A DNA stretch of 64,000 nt from Acinetobacter ihumii (GTDB lineage Bacteria; Pseudomonadota; Gammaproteobacteria; Pseudomonadales; Moraxellaceae), in the NCBI RefSeq assembly GCF_900625095.1, contig NZ_LR130760.1:158300-222299 (forward strand), read 5' to 3'. The notes under the pieces were generated by a model. It saw only the letters and a program-made list of their open reading frames with translations. It had not been told where the DNA came from and made no database searches. Made by a program: the position numbers and the translations under genes. Numbering within the stretch: the first letter of the stretch is position 1; the number at the start of each line of letters is the position of its first letter. Shown piece by piece: positions 39,793 through 49,813 of the stretch.

Positions 39793-40497
39793 CTAGCGAT
39801 ACTCATCAATTAAGGCATAAATTTGTCTTAATGTGGCATTGGAAAGTCTAGTTTTCTCACCTTTAAGTAATTTTTCAAGTTGTGCCAGCGTTTGTAATAG
39901 TAAAGAGGCTTGATGCGGTCCATGCAATAGCAAATATTCAATTATTTGCGGATCAAAATGCAAACCGCGACGTGACATGGTCGATAATACCAGTGCCTCC
40001 CGATCTGCATATAGACTTCCGTTTGGAACCTTCACACTGACCGCTTGTGTCAGACGCGATTGTAAATCAGGAAGTTCAAGTTTAAGTTCTATAGGAGCTA
40101 CACGGGATGAAAAAACCAGTTGTCCACCGACTTCATTGTTATAATTAATCAGATGAAAAACTGCACGTTGCCAGTGTGGAACACCACTAATGGCTTCAAT
40201 ATCATCCAGAGCCACCAAATCATATCGTTCAAGTGAAGTGATGGCTTCTATGGGTGCATCCAGTAATTCAAGTAATGACACCTTGATTGCAGATTTTCCA
40301 ATTTCCAGATACGAGTCGCAGATAGCAGAAAGCAGATGGCTTTTACCTGAACCTGCCCCACCATAAATATAAAAACGATTGACTAATCCTGCATGCAACT
40401 GACGAACAGCATCAACAACATGTCCCCAACCCGGTCCAGAAAAATCGCTGATTCTGGCATCAAGTTGAGGTTCAATATTCAATTGTAGTTGACGCAT
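39793..40497 (-). CDS. hda: DnaA regulatory inactivator Hda
   Basis: 234-aa DnaA-homologous AAA+ protein without a DNA-binding domain. Walker A is seen as YGGAGSGKSHLL near residue 47, Walker B as LVALDDIEAI, and sensor regions FSSRVAPIEL and LQSRLTQAV follow. The N-terminal QLQLNIEP fits the clamp-binding motif that lets Hda-DnaN stimulate ATP hydrolysis by DnaA after initiation. It is downstream of the PerM/AI-2E-type gene by 21 nt on the same strand, a common pairing in gammaproteobacteria. Confidence 0.92.
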   Translation of the reverse strand: MRQLQLNIEPQLDARISDFSGPGWGHVVDAVRQLHAGLVNRFYIYGGAGSGKSHLLSAICDSYLEIGKSAIKVSLLELLDAPIEAITSLERYDLVALDDIEAISGVPHWQRAVFHLINYNNEVGGQLVFSSRVAPIELKLELPDLQSRLTQAVSVKVPNGSLYADREALVLSTMSRRGLHFDPQIIEYLLLHGPHQASLLLQTLAQLEKLLKGEKTRLSNATLRQIYALIDEYR

Positions 40498-40518
40498 GCT
40501 ATGTCATAAACCTCTTTA

Positions 40519-41733
40519 TCAGCCTCGCGGTTCATTGGGGGGAGATTTGTATGTAGAATCATTTGATACATCAGTATCTTGCGGCTTTTTGACTTCAATA
40601 TCAAGATCAACATTTTCAGTTTCGACACTAATGTGTTGACCATCTCCACCATCCACAACGACTGTACGTGCGCCATACATCCGACTATGTTCATAGGCTT
40701 CACGCACATGGCGAAGCAATACCACTATGACCGCAGCGACAGGTAATGCAATTAACATTCCCAGAAAACCCGCCAATTGTGCACCTGCAAGTACGGCAAA
40801 GACCACTGCAACTGGTGATAAACCAATTTTATCACCCAATAAAAACGGTTGAAGAATATAGCCCTCTACCGCCTGTCCAATCATAAAGACAACACCCACC
40901 AGCACCAATTGCATCCAGTCCACTCCAAACTGGAATAAGGTTGCAATTATGGCTGCAATAATCCCCACCGCAAAACCCAGATAAGGGATAATACTGGCAA
41001 GTCCTGCGACCATTCCAATAATTAAGCCAACTTCAAGGCCAATCAGTTGCAGACCAACAGCATAGACAATGCCCAGTAACAACATGACTAAAAATTGACC
41101 TTTTACGAATGCACCCAGAACACTGTGACATTCCCTCACGATACGCATGGTACTGGCTTCATAAGGTCTAGGAATCAGCCGATGCAAGCTCTGCAACATT
41201 CTCTCCCAGTCTAGCAAGAAGTAAAATGCAATCACGGGAATCAATACTATCGTGCCGCCAATCTGGATAAAATTCAGACCTGATTGTGCAAGACGCAGTG
41301 CCATGGTTTGAATGCTATCCGCACTATAATTGGTCTGGATATATTGCATGACCACTGTTGATATCTGATCGGTATCAATTTCCATGCGTTCGACATTAAA
41401 GGTATTGGAAACCCACGGTAAAAAGGTGGCATTCACCCAATGTATACCAGCAGGAATACTGTCTCTAGCATACATCAACTGTTGCCAAACCAAAGGAACA
41501 AGAAACCACATGGCCCAGACCAGCAACACACCAATCCCTATAAATACGATTGAAATAGACAACCAGCGCGGCAAACCAATTTTGGTCAGTTTCTCGACCA
41601 GTGGGCTAAACAGGTATGCAATTAGAAATGCACCAATAAATGGAATCACAACAGGCTTGAGTAAATACAAAACCCAAAGTAAAAGTGCTATACCTGCTAA
41701 AATAAAAATACGACGTAGCGTACGATCTTGCAT
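40519..41733 (-). CDS. AI-2E/PerM family permease
   Basis: 404-aa membrane protein of the AI-2 exporter-like (PF01594, PerM/TqsA) family. It has about eight hydrophobic spans, a large extracytoplasmic stretch after the third, and the family motif around IPVIAFYFLLDWERML. The C-terminal 60 residues are hydrophilic and acidic and extend beyond the usual core. The substrate is uncertain; despite the family name few members move autoinducer 2. It lies upstream of hda and divergent from purM, a conserved neighbourhood. Confidence 0.88.
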   Translation of the reverse strand: MQDRTLRRIFILAGIALLLWVLYLLKPVVIPFIGAFLIAYLFSPLVEKLTKIGLPRWLSISIVFIGIGVLLVWAMWFLVPLVWQQLMYARDSIPAGIHWVNATFLPWVSNTFNVERMEIDTDQISTVVMQYIQTNYSADSIQTMALRLAQSGLNFIQIGGTIVLIPVIAFYFLLDWERMLQSLHRLIPRPYEASTMRIVRECHSVLGAFVKGQFLVMLLLGIVYAVGLQLIGLEVGLIIGMVAGLASIIPYLGFAVGIIAAIIATLFQFGVDWMQLVLVGVVFMIGQAVEGYILQPFLLGDKIGLSPVAVVFAVLAGAQLAGFLGMLIALPVAAVIVVLLRHVREAYEHSRMYGARTVVVDGGDGQHISVETENVDLDIEVKKPQDTDVSNDSTYKSPPNEPRG

Positions 41734-41868
41734 AAAATCTAGCCTTTTTCTAATGTATTCGTTTATAGATGTAAAAATATTTTATTAAAGATAGCATTTT
41801 CAAGCATAAATAACATAAGAGTTTCGTATATTCAGGTTATAATCTGCCGCCAATGCGGAGACTTCACT

Positions 41869-42942
41869 ATGAGCAACTCAACTTCTAACCCTAACACTGG
41901 TTTAAGCTATAAAGATGCGGGTGTCGACATTGAAGCGGGCGACGCACTGGTCGATCGTATCAAGTCGGTAGCTAAACGTACTACTCGTCCAGAAGTCATG
42001 GGCGGTCTAGGTGGCTTTGGCGCACTTTGTAAAATTCCAAAAGGCTATGAAGAGCCTGTATTAGTGTCTGGCACAGATGGCGTTGGAACAAAATTGCGTT
42101 TGGCCCTGAATTTAAACCGTCACGATACGATTGGGCAAGATTTGGTTGCCATGTGTGTGAATGATCTTCTGGTCTGTGGTGCAGAACCTTTATTTTTTCT
42201 CGACTATTATGCAACAGGTCATTTAAATGTTGACGTTGCAGCCAATGTGGTTACAGGTATTGGTAAAGGCTGTGAACTAGCTGGTTGTGCCCTTGTCGGG
42301 GGTGAAACTGCTGAAATGCCAGGCATGTATGAAGGTGAAGATTACGACTTGGCTGGATTTGCAGTGGGTGTGGTTGAGCAAAGCAAAATTATTGATGGTT
42401 CTAAAGTAAAAGCGGGTGACGTTTTAATTGGTGTGGCATCAAGTGGTGCACATTCAAATGGTTATTCCTTATTACGTAAAATTCTTGATGTAAAAAATGT
42501 AGATTTAACTCAACAGATTGATGGTCGTTCATTGGCAGATGTGGCAATGGAACCAACGCGTATCTACGTTAAACCTGTACTTGAACTATGCAAACAAGTC
42601 GATGTGCATGCAATGGCTCACATTACTGGCGGTGGTTTACCGGGTAACTTGCCACGTGTTCTACCAAACGGCGCACAAGCGGTCATTGATGAAGCATCTT
42701 GGGAATGGCCAGAATTATTCAAACTTTTACAACGCGAAGGTGGTGTAGAGCAGTTTGAAATGTATCGTACATTCAACTGTGGCGTAGGTATGGTGATTGC
42801 CGTTGATGCTACTGATGCAGACAAAACCATTGATGTGCTGAATTCACAAGGTGAAAAAGCATGGAAAATTGGTCATATTCAGGACAACGCTGAATCAGTT
42901 GAAGGTGCTGACGAAAAAATTCGTGTGATTTTTGCACAATGA
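41869..42942 (+). CDS. purM: Phosphoribosylformylglycinamidine cyclo-ligase
   Basis: 357-aa AIR synthetase, step five of purine biosynthesis. The family motifs are clear: [16 protein letters not shown] near the N-terminus, [11 protein letters not shown] with the DGVGTK signature, [19 protein letters not shown], and [13 protein letters not shown]. The purN start overlaps its stop (ATGA), so the two are translationally coupled. The promoter is probably in the 135-nt gap from the divergent PerM-like gene. Confidence 0.96.
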   Translation: MSNSTSNPNTGLSYKDAGVDIEAGDALVDRIKSVAKRTTRPEVMGGLGGFGALCKIPKGYEEPVLVSGTDGVGTKLRLALNLNRHDTIGQDLVAMCVNDLLVCGAEPLFFLDYYATGHLNVDVAANVVTGIGKGCELAGCALVGGETAEMPGMYEGEDYDLAGFAVGVVEQSKIIDGSKVKAGDVLIGVASSGAHSNGYSLLRKILDVKNVDLTQQIDGRSLADVAMEPTRIYVKPVLELCKQVDVHAMAHITGGGLPGNLPRVLPNGAQAVIDEASWEWPELFKLLQREGGVEQFEMYRTFNCGVGMVIAVDATDADKTIDVLNSQGEKAWKIGHIQDNAESVEGADEKIRVIFAQ

Positions 42943-43577
42943 AAATTGCGGTACTGGTTTCAGGAAATGGCAGTAATTTACAAGCCTTGATTGATGCACA
43001 ACTTGCTCAACATTGTTCTGGCACAATTGTCGGTGTCATTTCCAACAAAGCAGATGCATTTGCATTGCAACGGGCCAAACAGGCCAATATTGAAACCCAA
43101 GTGATTGAGCATAAAGTCTATCCGACCCGTGAAGTGTTTGATGATGCCATGCATCAACAGCTTTTAGAATGGGAAGTAGAACTGGTGGTGCTTGCGGGTT
43201 TTATGCGCATCCTGAGTGAAAAGTTTGTACGTGCGTGGGAAGGGAAAATGATTAATATCCATCCTTCCCTGTTACCTTTGTATAAAGGGATGCATACGCA
43301 TCAACGTGTACTCAATACTGGTGATGTCTTTCACGGTTGCACCGTTCATTACGTGACTGCTGAATTAGATGCAGGTCCTGCATTATTGCAAGGCGTACTT
43401 CAAGTTCATCAACACGATAATGTAGAAACGCTGGCAAAACGTGTGCATGAACTCGAACATGTCATATATCCGCAAGTGGTAGAATGGATTTGTAATCAAA
43501 CTATTCAGCATCAGGCAGGGCAAGCTTTTTATAAAGGGCAACCTCTGCTTAAGCCTTTACAGCTTTGTCAAATGTAA
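42939..43577 (+). CDS. purN: Phosphoribosylglycinamide formyltransferase
   Basis: 212-aa folate-dependent GAR transformylase, step three of purine synthesis. [15 protein letters not shown] opens the protein. The catalytic Asn/His region is [17 protein letters not shown], and the Asp lies in [14 protein letters not shown]. It starts within the purM stop and is followed by a strong hairpin terminator. Confidence 0.95.
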   Translation: MKIAVLVSGNGSNLQALIDAQLAQHCSGTIVGVISNKADAFALQRAKQANIETQVIEHKVYPTREVFDDAMHQQLLEWEVELVVLAGFMRILSEKFVRAWEGKMINIHPSLLPLYKGMHTHQRVLNTGDVFHGCTVHYVTAELDAGPALLQGVLQVHQHDNVETLAKRVHELEHVIYPQVVEWICNQTIQHQAGQAFYKGQPLLKPLQLCQM

Positions 43578-43615
43578 AGCCTTTCTATTGATTAGACATA
43601 ATTTTGCTCATAAAT

Positions 43616-43645
43616 AAAAAAAGCGCGTAAATTACGCGCTTTTTT
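43616..43645. terminator. Bidirectional terminator after purMN
   Basis: A run, GCGCGTAA/TTACGCGC stem and T run between the convergent purN and alpha/beta hydrolase genes. Confidence 0.88.
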
Positions 43646-43661
43646 ACCATGATTATGCCTA

Positions 43662-44468
43662 CTACTCTTTAATGAGTTTTTTGACCTGTTCTGAAGTTTC
43701 CAATGGATATTCCAATGGAAACATATGACCGCCTTTGACCACAGTATAAGGAATACCTAGCGTTTTCTTGGCCTTTTGTGGAAAACCACGTTTCAGAAAA
43801 TCACTCCGCTCACCAACAACCAGATGTACAGGCACGGTTGGCGCATGACGTGGCGTTAACCACCACCAAGATGGATTTTGCTGAAAAATTTCGACTTCAT
43901 CAGCTTTGGGAATAGTTAATGTCACACCACCACGGGCAGGATCAGCCGTCAAAGCATAATCGATATATGCCTGAAAACATTCTGGATCAAAATGTTGATA
44001 AAATCCTTTTGGACGTAAAAGTTCAGCAGCTTGTTCTCTGGATTCCCAATGATCACGGCGACGTGAAGATAATCCCGCAGGGGTCATTTGATCCACTTTC
44101 TTTGGACTGAGTAATTTTGCCATATGAAAAGCAAATGAATATTTACCCAAAATTAAAGGTGGATCCAGCATAATCACTTGTGAGAATAACTCAGGACGTT
44201 GATAGGCCGCCATCAAGGTTAAAACTGAACCCAGCGAATGCCCCAAACCAATGACTTTACGACCTTGCGCCTGCTGCACAATACTGTCTACAATTTGATC
44301 CACCAGATGTGGCCAATGATTGGTAATTGGATAACGTTTATCCGGACCAATTAAGGGCACATTAATGATGTCATAGTCATCTTGCAATGCATCAAATAAT
44401 TTTTGATAGACTTTGGAAGGCACGCCATTGGCGTGCGCAAAGTGAATTAAAGGTTTATCAGATCTCAT
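43662..44468 (-). CDS. Alpha/beta hydrolase
   Basis: 268-aa alpha/beta-hydrolase. The nucleophile elbow is GLGHSLGSVLT near residue 95, the oxyanion region is FAHANGVPSKVYQ near the N-terminus, the acid lies in VVGERSD, and the His is in VKGGHMFPLE. This is a serine esterase or lipase-like enzyme of unknown substrate. It lies 18 nt after sppA on the same strand and may share its transcript. It is close to an alpha/beta hydrolase often found beside sppA in Acinetobacter, from memory only. Confidence 0.87.
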   Translation of the reverse strand: MRSDKPLIHFAHANGVPSKVYQKLFDALQDDYDIINVPLIGPDKRYPITNHWPHLVDQIVDSIVQQAQGRKVIGLGHSLGSVLTLMAAYQRPELFSQVIMLDPPLILGKYSFAFHMAKLLSPKKVDQMTPAGLSSRRRDHWESREQAAELLRPKGFYQHFDPECFQAYIDYALTADPARGGVTLTIPKADEVEIFQQNPSWWWLTPRHAPTVPVHLVVGERSDFLKRGFPQKAKKTLGIPYTVVKGGHMFPLEYPLETSEQVKKLIKE

Positions 44469-44486
44469 ATTTATTTACGCACACCA

Positions 44487-45503
44487 TTATTTGAGTTGCG
44501 CCTGTTGCTGAGTTTGTAATTGTTGAGAAATCGACTGACTGATTCCTTGACCTATTTCAGAACCCATTCGTCCAACCAATGATTCGAATGGACTACGCTC
44601 AATGGTATAGTTGACTTTGGCATCAAGTTTCAGTTCACGCATTAAACTGTCAATATTACCTGTACGATCCGCCACACCGAGTTTAATCGCTTGTTCGCCA
44701 GTCCAGAAAAGTCCTGAAAAAATGGCAGGATCATCTGATTTTAGACGTTTGCCACGTCCTTGTTTGACTGCATCAATAAAATGTTGATGCACATTGTCCA
44801 GTAATGCCTGAATATGTTGACGTTGCTGAGGATCAATCGGTTTGGTCATACTCAGGATATCTTTGTTGGAACCCGAAGTCATGGTACGGTCTTCAATACC
44901 TAGTTTTTGTGCAAGACCATTAATTCCATAATTCGGCATAATCACACCAATCGAACCGACCAGACTGGATGGATTTACAATAATTTCATCAGCCGCAGAC
45001 GCGATATAATATGCACCCGATGCGCCCATATCTCCAATCACTGCATAGACTTTTTTATCAGTATGTTGCTGTTTTAAATAACGGATTTGCTGCCAGATTT
45101 CGTCAGATTGTACAGGCGAACCACCCGGAGAGTTAATATTTAAAACTACCGCTTTACTTGATTTGGCCTCAAATGCTCGTTTCAACGCTTTATTGGTATC
45201 ATCACTATTAACAGACTGATTAGAAGAATCGATAGTGCCAATAATATTGACCACAGCCAGATGAGCACTATTGGTTGAAGAAGTTACACTTTTATCCGTG
45301 GTTGAACAGCCACGGCCTAACAGAATAAAAACGAAGATAAGATAAGCAAAAGTCAGTAATTTAAAGAATATTCCCCAACGTCGTGCACGACGTTGCTCTT
45401 CAACTGAGGCAAGAACCGCCTTTTCTAAAATTTGCCATTCTTGTCCCGTCTTATTATTCAGGTTAGACGGTTCATTTTGTGGTTTTGGTGGCCAATCGGA
45501 CAT
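44487..45503 (-). CDS. sppA: Signal peptide peptidase SppA (S49, 36-kDa type)
   Basis: 338-aa membrane-anchored serine protease. An N-terminal anchor (FFKLLTFAYLIFVFILLGRGC) is near residues 40-60. The S49 domain has NINSPGGSPVQSDEI and the nucleophile Ser in IGDMGASGAYYIASAADEI, followed by SSLVGSIGVI. The catalytic Lys is expected in the same fold. It digests cleaved signal peptides in the inner membrane. I start at ATG 45503; the frame from TTG 45512 is less likely. The C-terminal tail is Gln-rich. Confidence 0.9.
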   Translation of the reverse strand: MSDWPPKPQNEPSNLNNKTGQEWQILEKAVLASVEEQRRARRWGIFFKLLTFAYLIFVFILLGRGCSTTDKSVTSSTNSAHLAVVNIIGTIDSSNQSVNSDDTNKALKRAFEAKSSKAVVLNINSPGGSPVQSDEIWQQIRYLKQQHTDKKVYAVIGDMGASGAYYIASAADEIIVNPSSLVGSIGVIMPNYGINGLAQKLGIEDRTMTSGSNKDILSMTKPIDPQQRQHIQALLDNVHQHFIDAVKQGRGKRLKSDDPAIFSGLFWTGEQAIKLGVADRTGNIDSLMRELKLDAKVNYTIERSPFESLVGRMGSEIGQGISQSISQQLQTQQQAQLK

Positions 45504-45637
45504 AAAAAACAACCCAAAGAATTAAAATCTCTGACATTATATACGCTCAATCTGTAAAAACTGTTTAATCTGTCTGTTTTAACTTATAATATTTTTTATC
45601 TGATGATCTATTTTTTGACTTTTTAAATTTTTTGATA

Positions 45638-46612
45638 ATGACTACATCTGACTCACCCAGCTTAAATTATCGCATTTTGAAATTTATAAGCCGACAACCG
45701 ATTCAATTTTCACGCTTTATGGCGCGTATGTTGGCTGGCTTGGTCAATGCTTTAAAAATCACCAAGACGTCCAGAACTATTCAATTGAATTTAAAAATTG
45801 CTTTACCCTATTTAGCTGAAGCTGAACGTGATCGTATCGTACAACAGGCTATTCGCAATGAATTAACCTCATATTTTGAATTTTTCAGTGTTTGGGGCAC
45901 CTCAAATGAAAAAAACATTGCAAGAATTGATCAAGTTATCGGTGAGCAGTATTTTCATGACTCCTTAGCAGAACAAAAAGGTCTGGTTTTAATCGTGCCA
46001 CATTTTGGGACGTGGGAAATCATGAATGCATGGTGTGCCCAATTTACCGAAATGACCATTTTATATAAACCTGTTAAAAATCCAGATGCAGATCAATTTG
46101 TTCGTGAGGCACGCAGTCGTGAAGGGGCTCATTTAGTACCAACCGATGAAAGTGGTGTGCGTCAGATTTTTAAGGCTTTAAAAAAAGGCGGAACAACGGT
46201 GATTTTGCCTGATCACTCCCCTAATGTGGGCGGTGATATGGTGAAATATTTTGGTATTCCATTGGCTTCAAGTAATCTGAGTTCAAAGCTGATTCAAAAA
46301 ACCAAAGCCAGAGCGTTGTTACTTTACGCGATAAGGAATGAAAATGGCGGCTTTAATATGTTTATTGAACCGATGAATCCTGAAATTTATCAAGGTTCGG
46401 ATTCAGAGGGAACATTCATTATTCACCAAGCGATTGAACATTTAATTCGTCGCTACCCAGAACATTATCATTGGAGTTATAAACGCTTTAAGGCGAATCC
46501 TGAACTGGATTTTGTCTATAAACTCGAAGATGATGAAGCAATAGAAAAAATTGAAAAATTACGCCAAGAAGCCAGTCTACTTACAACTGATCAGGCCAAT
46601 CTAACCATTTAA
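45638..46612 (+). CDS. LpxL/LpxM-type lysophospholipid (lipid A) acyltransferase
   Basis: 324-aa member of the HtrB/LpxL/LpxM family, which adds secondary acyl chains to lipid A at the inner membrane. The HX4E catalytic motif is HFGTWE near residue 120, followed by ILYKPVKNPDADQFVREARSREG and ILPDHSPNVGGDMVKYFG, typical substrate-site segments. The start is placed at ATG 45638; no good Shine-Dalgarno sequence is seen. It is convergent with comEC and their 3' ends overlap by 32 nt. Whether it is the laurate (LpxL) or the later (LpxM) enzyme cannot be told here. Confidence 0.85.
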   Translation: MTTSDSPSLNYRILKFISRQPIQFSRFMARMLAGLVNALKITKTSRTIQLNLKIALPYLAEAERDRIVQQAIRNELTSYFEFFSVWGTSNEKNIARIDQVIGEQYFHDSLAEQKGLVLIVPHFGTWEIMNAWCAQFTEMTILYKPVKNPDADQFVREARSREGAHLVPTDESGVRQIFKALKKGGTTVILPDHSPNVGGDMVKYFGIPLASSNLSSKLIQKTKARALLLYAIRNENGGFNMFIEPMNPEIYQGSDSEGTFIIHQAIEHLIRRYPEHYHWSYKRFKANPELDFVYKLEDDEAIEKIEKLRQEASLLTTDQANLTI

Positions 46613-49040
46613 AATGTTCGCGATAGGTGTCTAATTTTAGCTCATGATCTTTTAAAACAAAGTTCAATGTTCCTGATTGTATTGTAGTTTCTAAAGGAAT
46701 ATTCAGTGCTTTTAAACGCGCTTGAGTCTGAATAGAGGGATGCCCATAACGATTAGCATAACCCACCGATGCCACAGCCAGTTTTGGCTGATAATGCTTT
46801 AAAAAGTCATATGATGAACTATGTTGACTACCATGATGCCCCAAAACCAGCACGTCGACCTTGAGCTCTGGGTGGTTTTGTAATAACTGAAATTCTGTTT
46901 GCCAACCTGCATCTCCCATAATTAAAAAATGACGCAAATTTTTCGCGCTTAAAAATTCAATATAAATCACGCAGGAATGTTCATTTCGATTGAGGGTAAT
47001 GAGTTGATCATCCATCCATGCTGGAGATAAAACGGTCATTTTCACATCCTGCGTTTGCCATGTTTGCCCTGCATGACATTTGGACACCGAAGAATTTAAA
47101 TGAGTATCAATAGTTTGATTGGTCAGCGTTTCATTGGCCATAAGATTTTTGACAGGCATCGCCTGCAAAACTGAATCCAGTGCACCGCTATGATCCTGAT
47201 CCAGATGCGAAAGAATGATTCGATCCAGTTCAGTCACTCCCTGCTGCCGTAAATAGGGCAAAAGCACTTGTTGACCAATACTGAATTTACTTTCATCATA
47301 AAATCCCCCTGTATCAATCAATGTGCGCTGTTTTGCATCTTGTACAAACACAGCCTGACCTTGCCCGACATCAATCACAGATAACTGAATATCACGCTTT
47401 GCCCACACCACCAGAAAAATAGGGCTGATACAAAGCAGTGCCCATGTCTTAGGAAGCACATTTCTAGGAAGAAATAACAGCGTAATGCCGAGGGTAAAGC
47501 TGAATAAAATAAACGGCGTCAGTGCAAATGCATGGAGTTGAGGATTGAATAACTGATCAATTGCATTTAAAAGCATAAATAAAATGCGAATCAGTAGATC
47601 ATTGAGTTGAAATAATAATGATCCCAAACTCGGCAGTAACAACTGCATCAACGCAGCCAGAATATTCAAGGGAATAATCACCGCGCCCAAAAAGGGAATG
47701 ACCAGTAAATTTGCAAACGGCGCCATCCATGTGACTTGTTTAAAGAAAATAAGTACCAATGGAAACAACGCAACAAAAATTTTCCATTGTGATTCAATTA
47801 AAATACGACAAGAACGCCATGCTTTTTGTCTAAAACTCAAACCATGATGAGGTACTGTAGATGTGATTGCCTGATATATATTGAATAAAATAAAACAAGC
47901 ACCGTAAGACAACCAAAATGCAGCAGATAAAACACTAAAAGGATCAAGTAACAAATTCAGACTGGCACTTAAAATCAATATTGAAAAGGGTCGAATTTCA
48001 GATTTAAACAGTAAAAATAAACTGCTGATGAGCACGAATAATAAAGTACGGAGAGCTGGAATTTCAAAGCCGACAAAGGCTGTATAAAGCAAAACAAAAC
48101 TAATGAACGGTAAAACAATCAGAATTTTTCTGGGATATTTCAAATAGAGTTCGGGTTTTATCCGATGAATCATAAATGTGATCAGCCAAGTCATCATGCC
48201 TGCTAAAATCAACACATGCGGCCCTGAAATTGCCAATAAATGAGCAATACCAAAACGCTGAAATAATTGTTCGGTGGGGCGATCCAGTAAACTTCGGTCT
48301 CCCGTTAATAGTGCCAGCATCAATGCTTTATATTGCACAGGTTGCTGTTGCAATGTACTTCGATAATTCAGGCGAAGTTGCTCTACATACAGTCGAAACC
48401 TTTGCCAGAGTTGATCTTGCTGTTTTAAATGAGCTTGATAGCCTAAACCAGAGACTTCGGCTTGACTCAACTCTTGAATATGTTGAACTTGAAAACTGGA
48501 CATCCAGTTTTGTTGAATAAACCATTTTTCCTGATCAAATCCCCCAGCATTGGCATAGCCATGCACAGGTTTCACCCACCCCGTTATTTGATAATAATGC
48601 CCTGGAAACAGGCTATCACTTTGCTTTGCTAGGTTTTCTAAAAGTGCATCATTGACATATATCAACCATGTCACATGATGTTTACTGTTCGACAAAACTT
48701 CTGCGGGTTGTTTTATTCCTTTTTCAGTTTTTTCCCCAATTTTACGGATATATATAATTTCCGATGTCGTCCGAGCTGTTAATTCCCGATGATTAAGTCG
48801 TTCAAGCAACGCCTGATCCGCATAGCTCTTACCCAGACAAAACATAGCAAAAATTGAGCTGACTATAAGCAAAATTTTAAAGCCACGATGCTTTTGCACT
48901 GTATTCGCTTGATAAAAATAGATTGCCCATAACAGCAAACTCACAGGAAGGAATACATAGGCCAATGAATGCCAGATAGGTAAAGCTTGCCCCATGAAAG
49001 CAATACCCACAATCCAGCCTAACAATATAATTTTTAACAT
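46581..49040 (-). CDS. comEC: DNA internalization competence protein ComEC/Rec2
   Basis: 819-aa polytopic protein forming the inner-membrane DNA channel of natural transformation. The N-terminal soluble OB-like domain lies between the first spans (about 60-200). The competence transmembrane core includes HLLAISGPHVLILAGM. The C-terminal metallo-beta-lactamase-like domain (about 560-819) has IDVGQGQAVFVQ, ILSHLDQDHSG and VLGHHGSQHSSS, the residues expected of an active nuclease-type domain. The gene is intact, suggesting competence. Its end overlaps the convergent acyltransferase. Confidence 0.93.
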   Translation of the reverse strand: MLKIILLGWIVGIAFMGQALPIWHSLAYVFLPVSLLLWAIYFYQANTVQKHRGFKILLIVSSIFAMFCLGKSYADQALLERLNHRELTARTTSEIIYIRKIGEKTEKGIKQPAEVLSNSKHHVTWLIYVNDALLENLAKQSDSLFPGHYYQITGWVKPVHGYANAGGFDQEKWFIQQNWMSSFQVQHIQELSQAEVSGLGYQAHLKQQDQLWQRFRLYVEQLRLNYRSTLQQQPVQYKALMLALLTGDRSLLDRPTEQLFQRFGIAHLLAISGPHVLILAGMMTWLITFMIHRIKPELYLKYPRKILIVLPFISFVLLYTAFVGFEIPALRTLLFVLISSLFLLFKSEIRPFSILILSASLNLLLDPFSVLSAAFWLSYGACFILFNIYQAITSTVPHHGLSFRQKAWRSCRILIESQWKIFVALFPLVLIFFKQVTWMAPFANLLVIPFLGAVIIPLNILAALMQLLLPSLGSLLFQLNDLLIRILFMLLNAIDQLFNPQLHAFALTPFILFSFTLGITLLFLPRNVLPKTWALLCISPIFLVVWAKRDIQLSVIDVGQGQAVFVQDAKQRTLIDTGGFYDESKFSIGQQVLLPYLRQQGVTELDRIILSHLDQDHSGALDSVLQAMPVKNLMANETLTNQTIDTHLNSSVSKCHAGQTWQTQDVKMTVLSPAWMDDQLITLNRNEHSCVIYIEFLSAKNLRHFLIMGDAGWQTEFQLLQNHPELKVDVLVLGHHGSQHSSSYDFLKHYQPKLAVASVGYANRYGHPSIQTQARLKALNIPLETTIQSGTLNFVLKDHELKLDTYREHFKWLDWPDQL

Positions 49041-49123
49041 GTAATTTTAATAAATATGATTTTTGGGCAAAATTAAAGCCCATTTTCATGAGCTTTAAAA
49101 GAGATTATTTTAAAAATTTAAAT

Positions 49124-49813
49124 TTATGGGATGGAGTCAACCCATAAACCATCTTGCATATGCAAAATAGAATCTGCGGATTGTGCCAATTGCTCATCAT
49201 GCGTCACAATCAACATCGACATGTTCAATTCTTTTTTCAGATCCATCAACAGTTGAAAAATAGTCATGGCAGTCTTACGATCCAGATTACCGGTAGGTTC
49301 ATCAGCCAGCATTAATGCAGGTTTGGTGACCAAAGCCCGTGCCAAAGCCACACGTTGACGTTCACCACCAGACAATTCACCCGGTTTGTGTTCCAGACGA
49401 TGCGACAAACCGACCCGTTCCAGTAAATATTCGGCACGTTGTTTCACTTCTTTAAAGTTACTCTGGCTCCGCAACATTAAAGGCATCGCGACATTTTCAA
49501 GCGCAGAAAATTCAGGCAATAAATGATGGAACTGATAAACAAAACCCAAGTATTCATTTCGCTTAAAACCACGCTCGGCTTCACCTAAATTGTCAAAGCG
49601 TTGTTCATTTAAAAACACTTGCCCTTGAGTTGGCTGATCCAGTCCACCCAAAACATGCAACAAGGTACTTTTCCCAGAACCGCTGGCACCCACAATGGAG
49701 ACAAACTCACCCGCCCGAACTTGTAGCGACAAGCCTTTAATCACATCGACACTCGATTTACCATCGGTAAAACTTTTATAAATATCCTTGGCTTCCAAGA
49801 CAATTTTACTCAT
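49124..49813 (-). CDS. lolD: Lipoprotein-releasing ABC transporter ATPase LolD
   Basis: 229-aa ABC ATPase of the MacB/LolD type. Walker A is VGASGSGKSTLLHVLGG, the Q-loop region is VYQFHHLLPEFSALENV, the signature is LSGGERQRVALARAL, and Walker B is ALMLADEPTGNLD. It powers extraction of outer-membrane lipoproteins to LolA. It overlaps the permease gene by 8 nt (translational coupling). Confidence 0.93.
   Translation of the reverse strand: MSKIVLEAKDIYKSFTDGKSSVDVIKGLSLQVRAGEFVSIVGASGSGKSTLLHVLGGLDQPTQGQVFLNEQRFDNLGEAERGFKRNEYLGFVYQFHHLLPEFSALENVAMPLMLRSQSNFKEVKQRAEYLLERVGLSHRLEHKPGELSGGERQRVALARALVTKPALMLADEPTGNLDRKTAMTIFQLLMDLKKELNMSMLIVTHDEQLAQSADSILHMQDGLWVDSIP

Noticed and set aside
46581..46612. 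Frameshift suspected from the overlap of the acyltransferase and comEC ends
   Set aside because: Both proteins reach normal family length; a 32-nt convergent overlap is tolerable.
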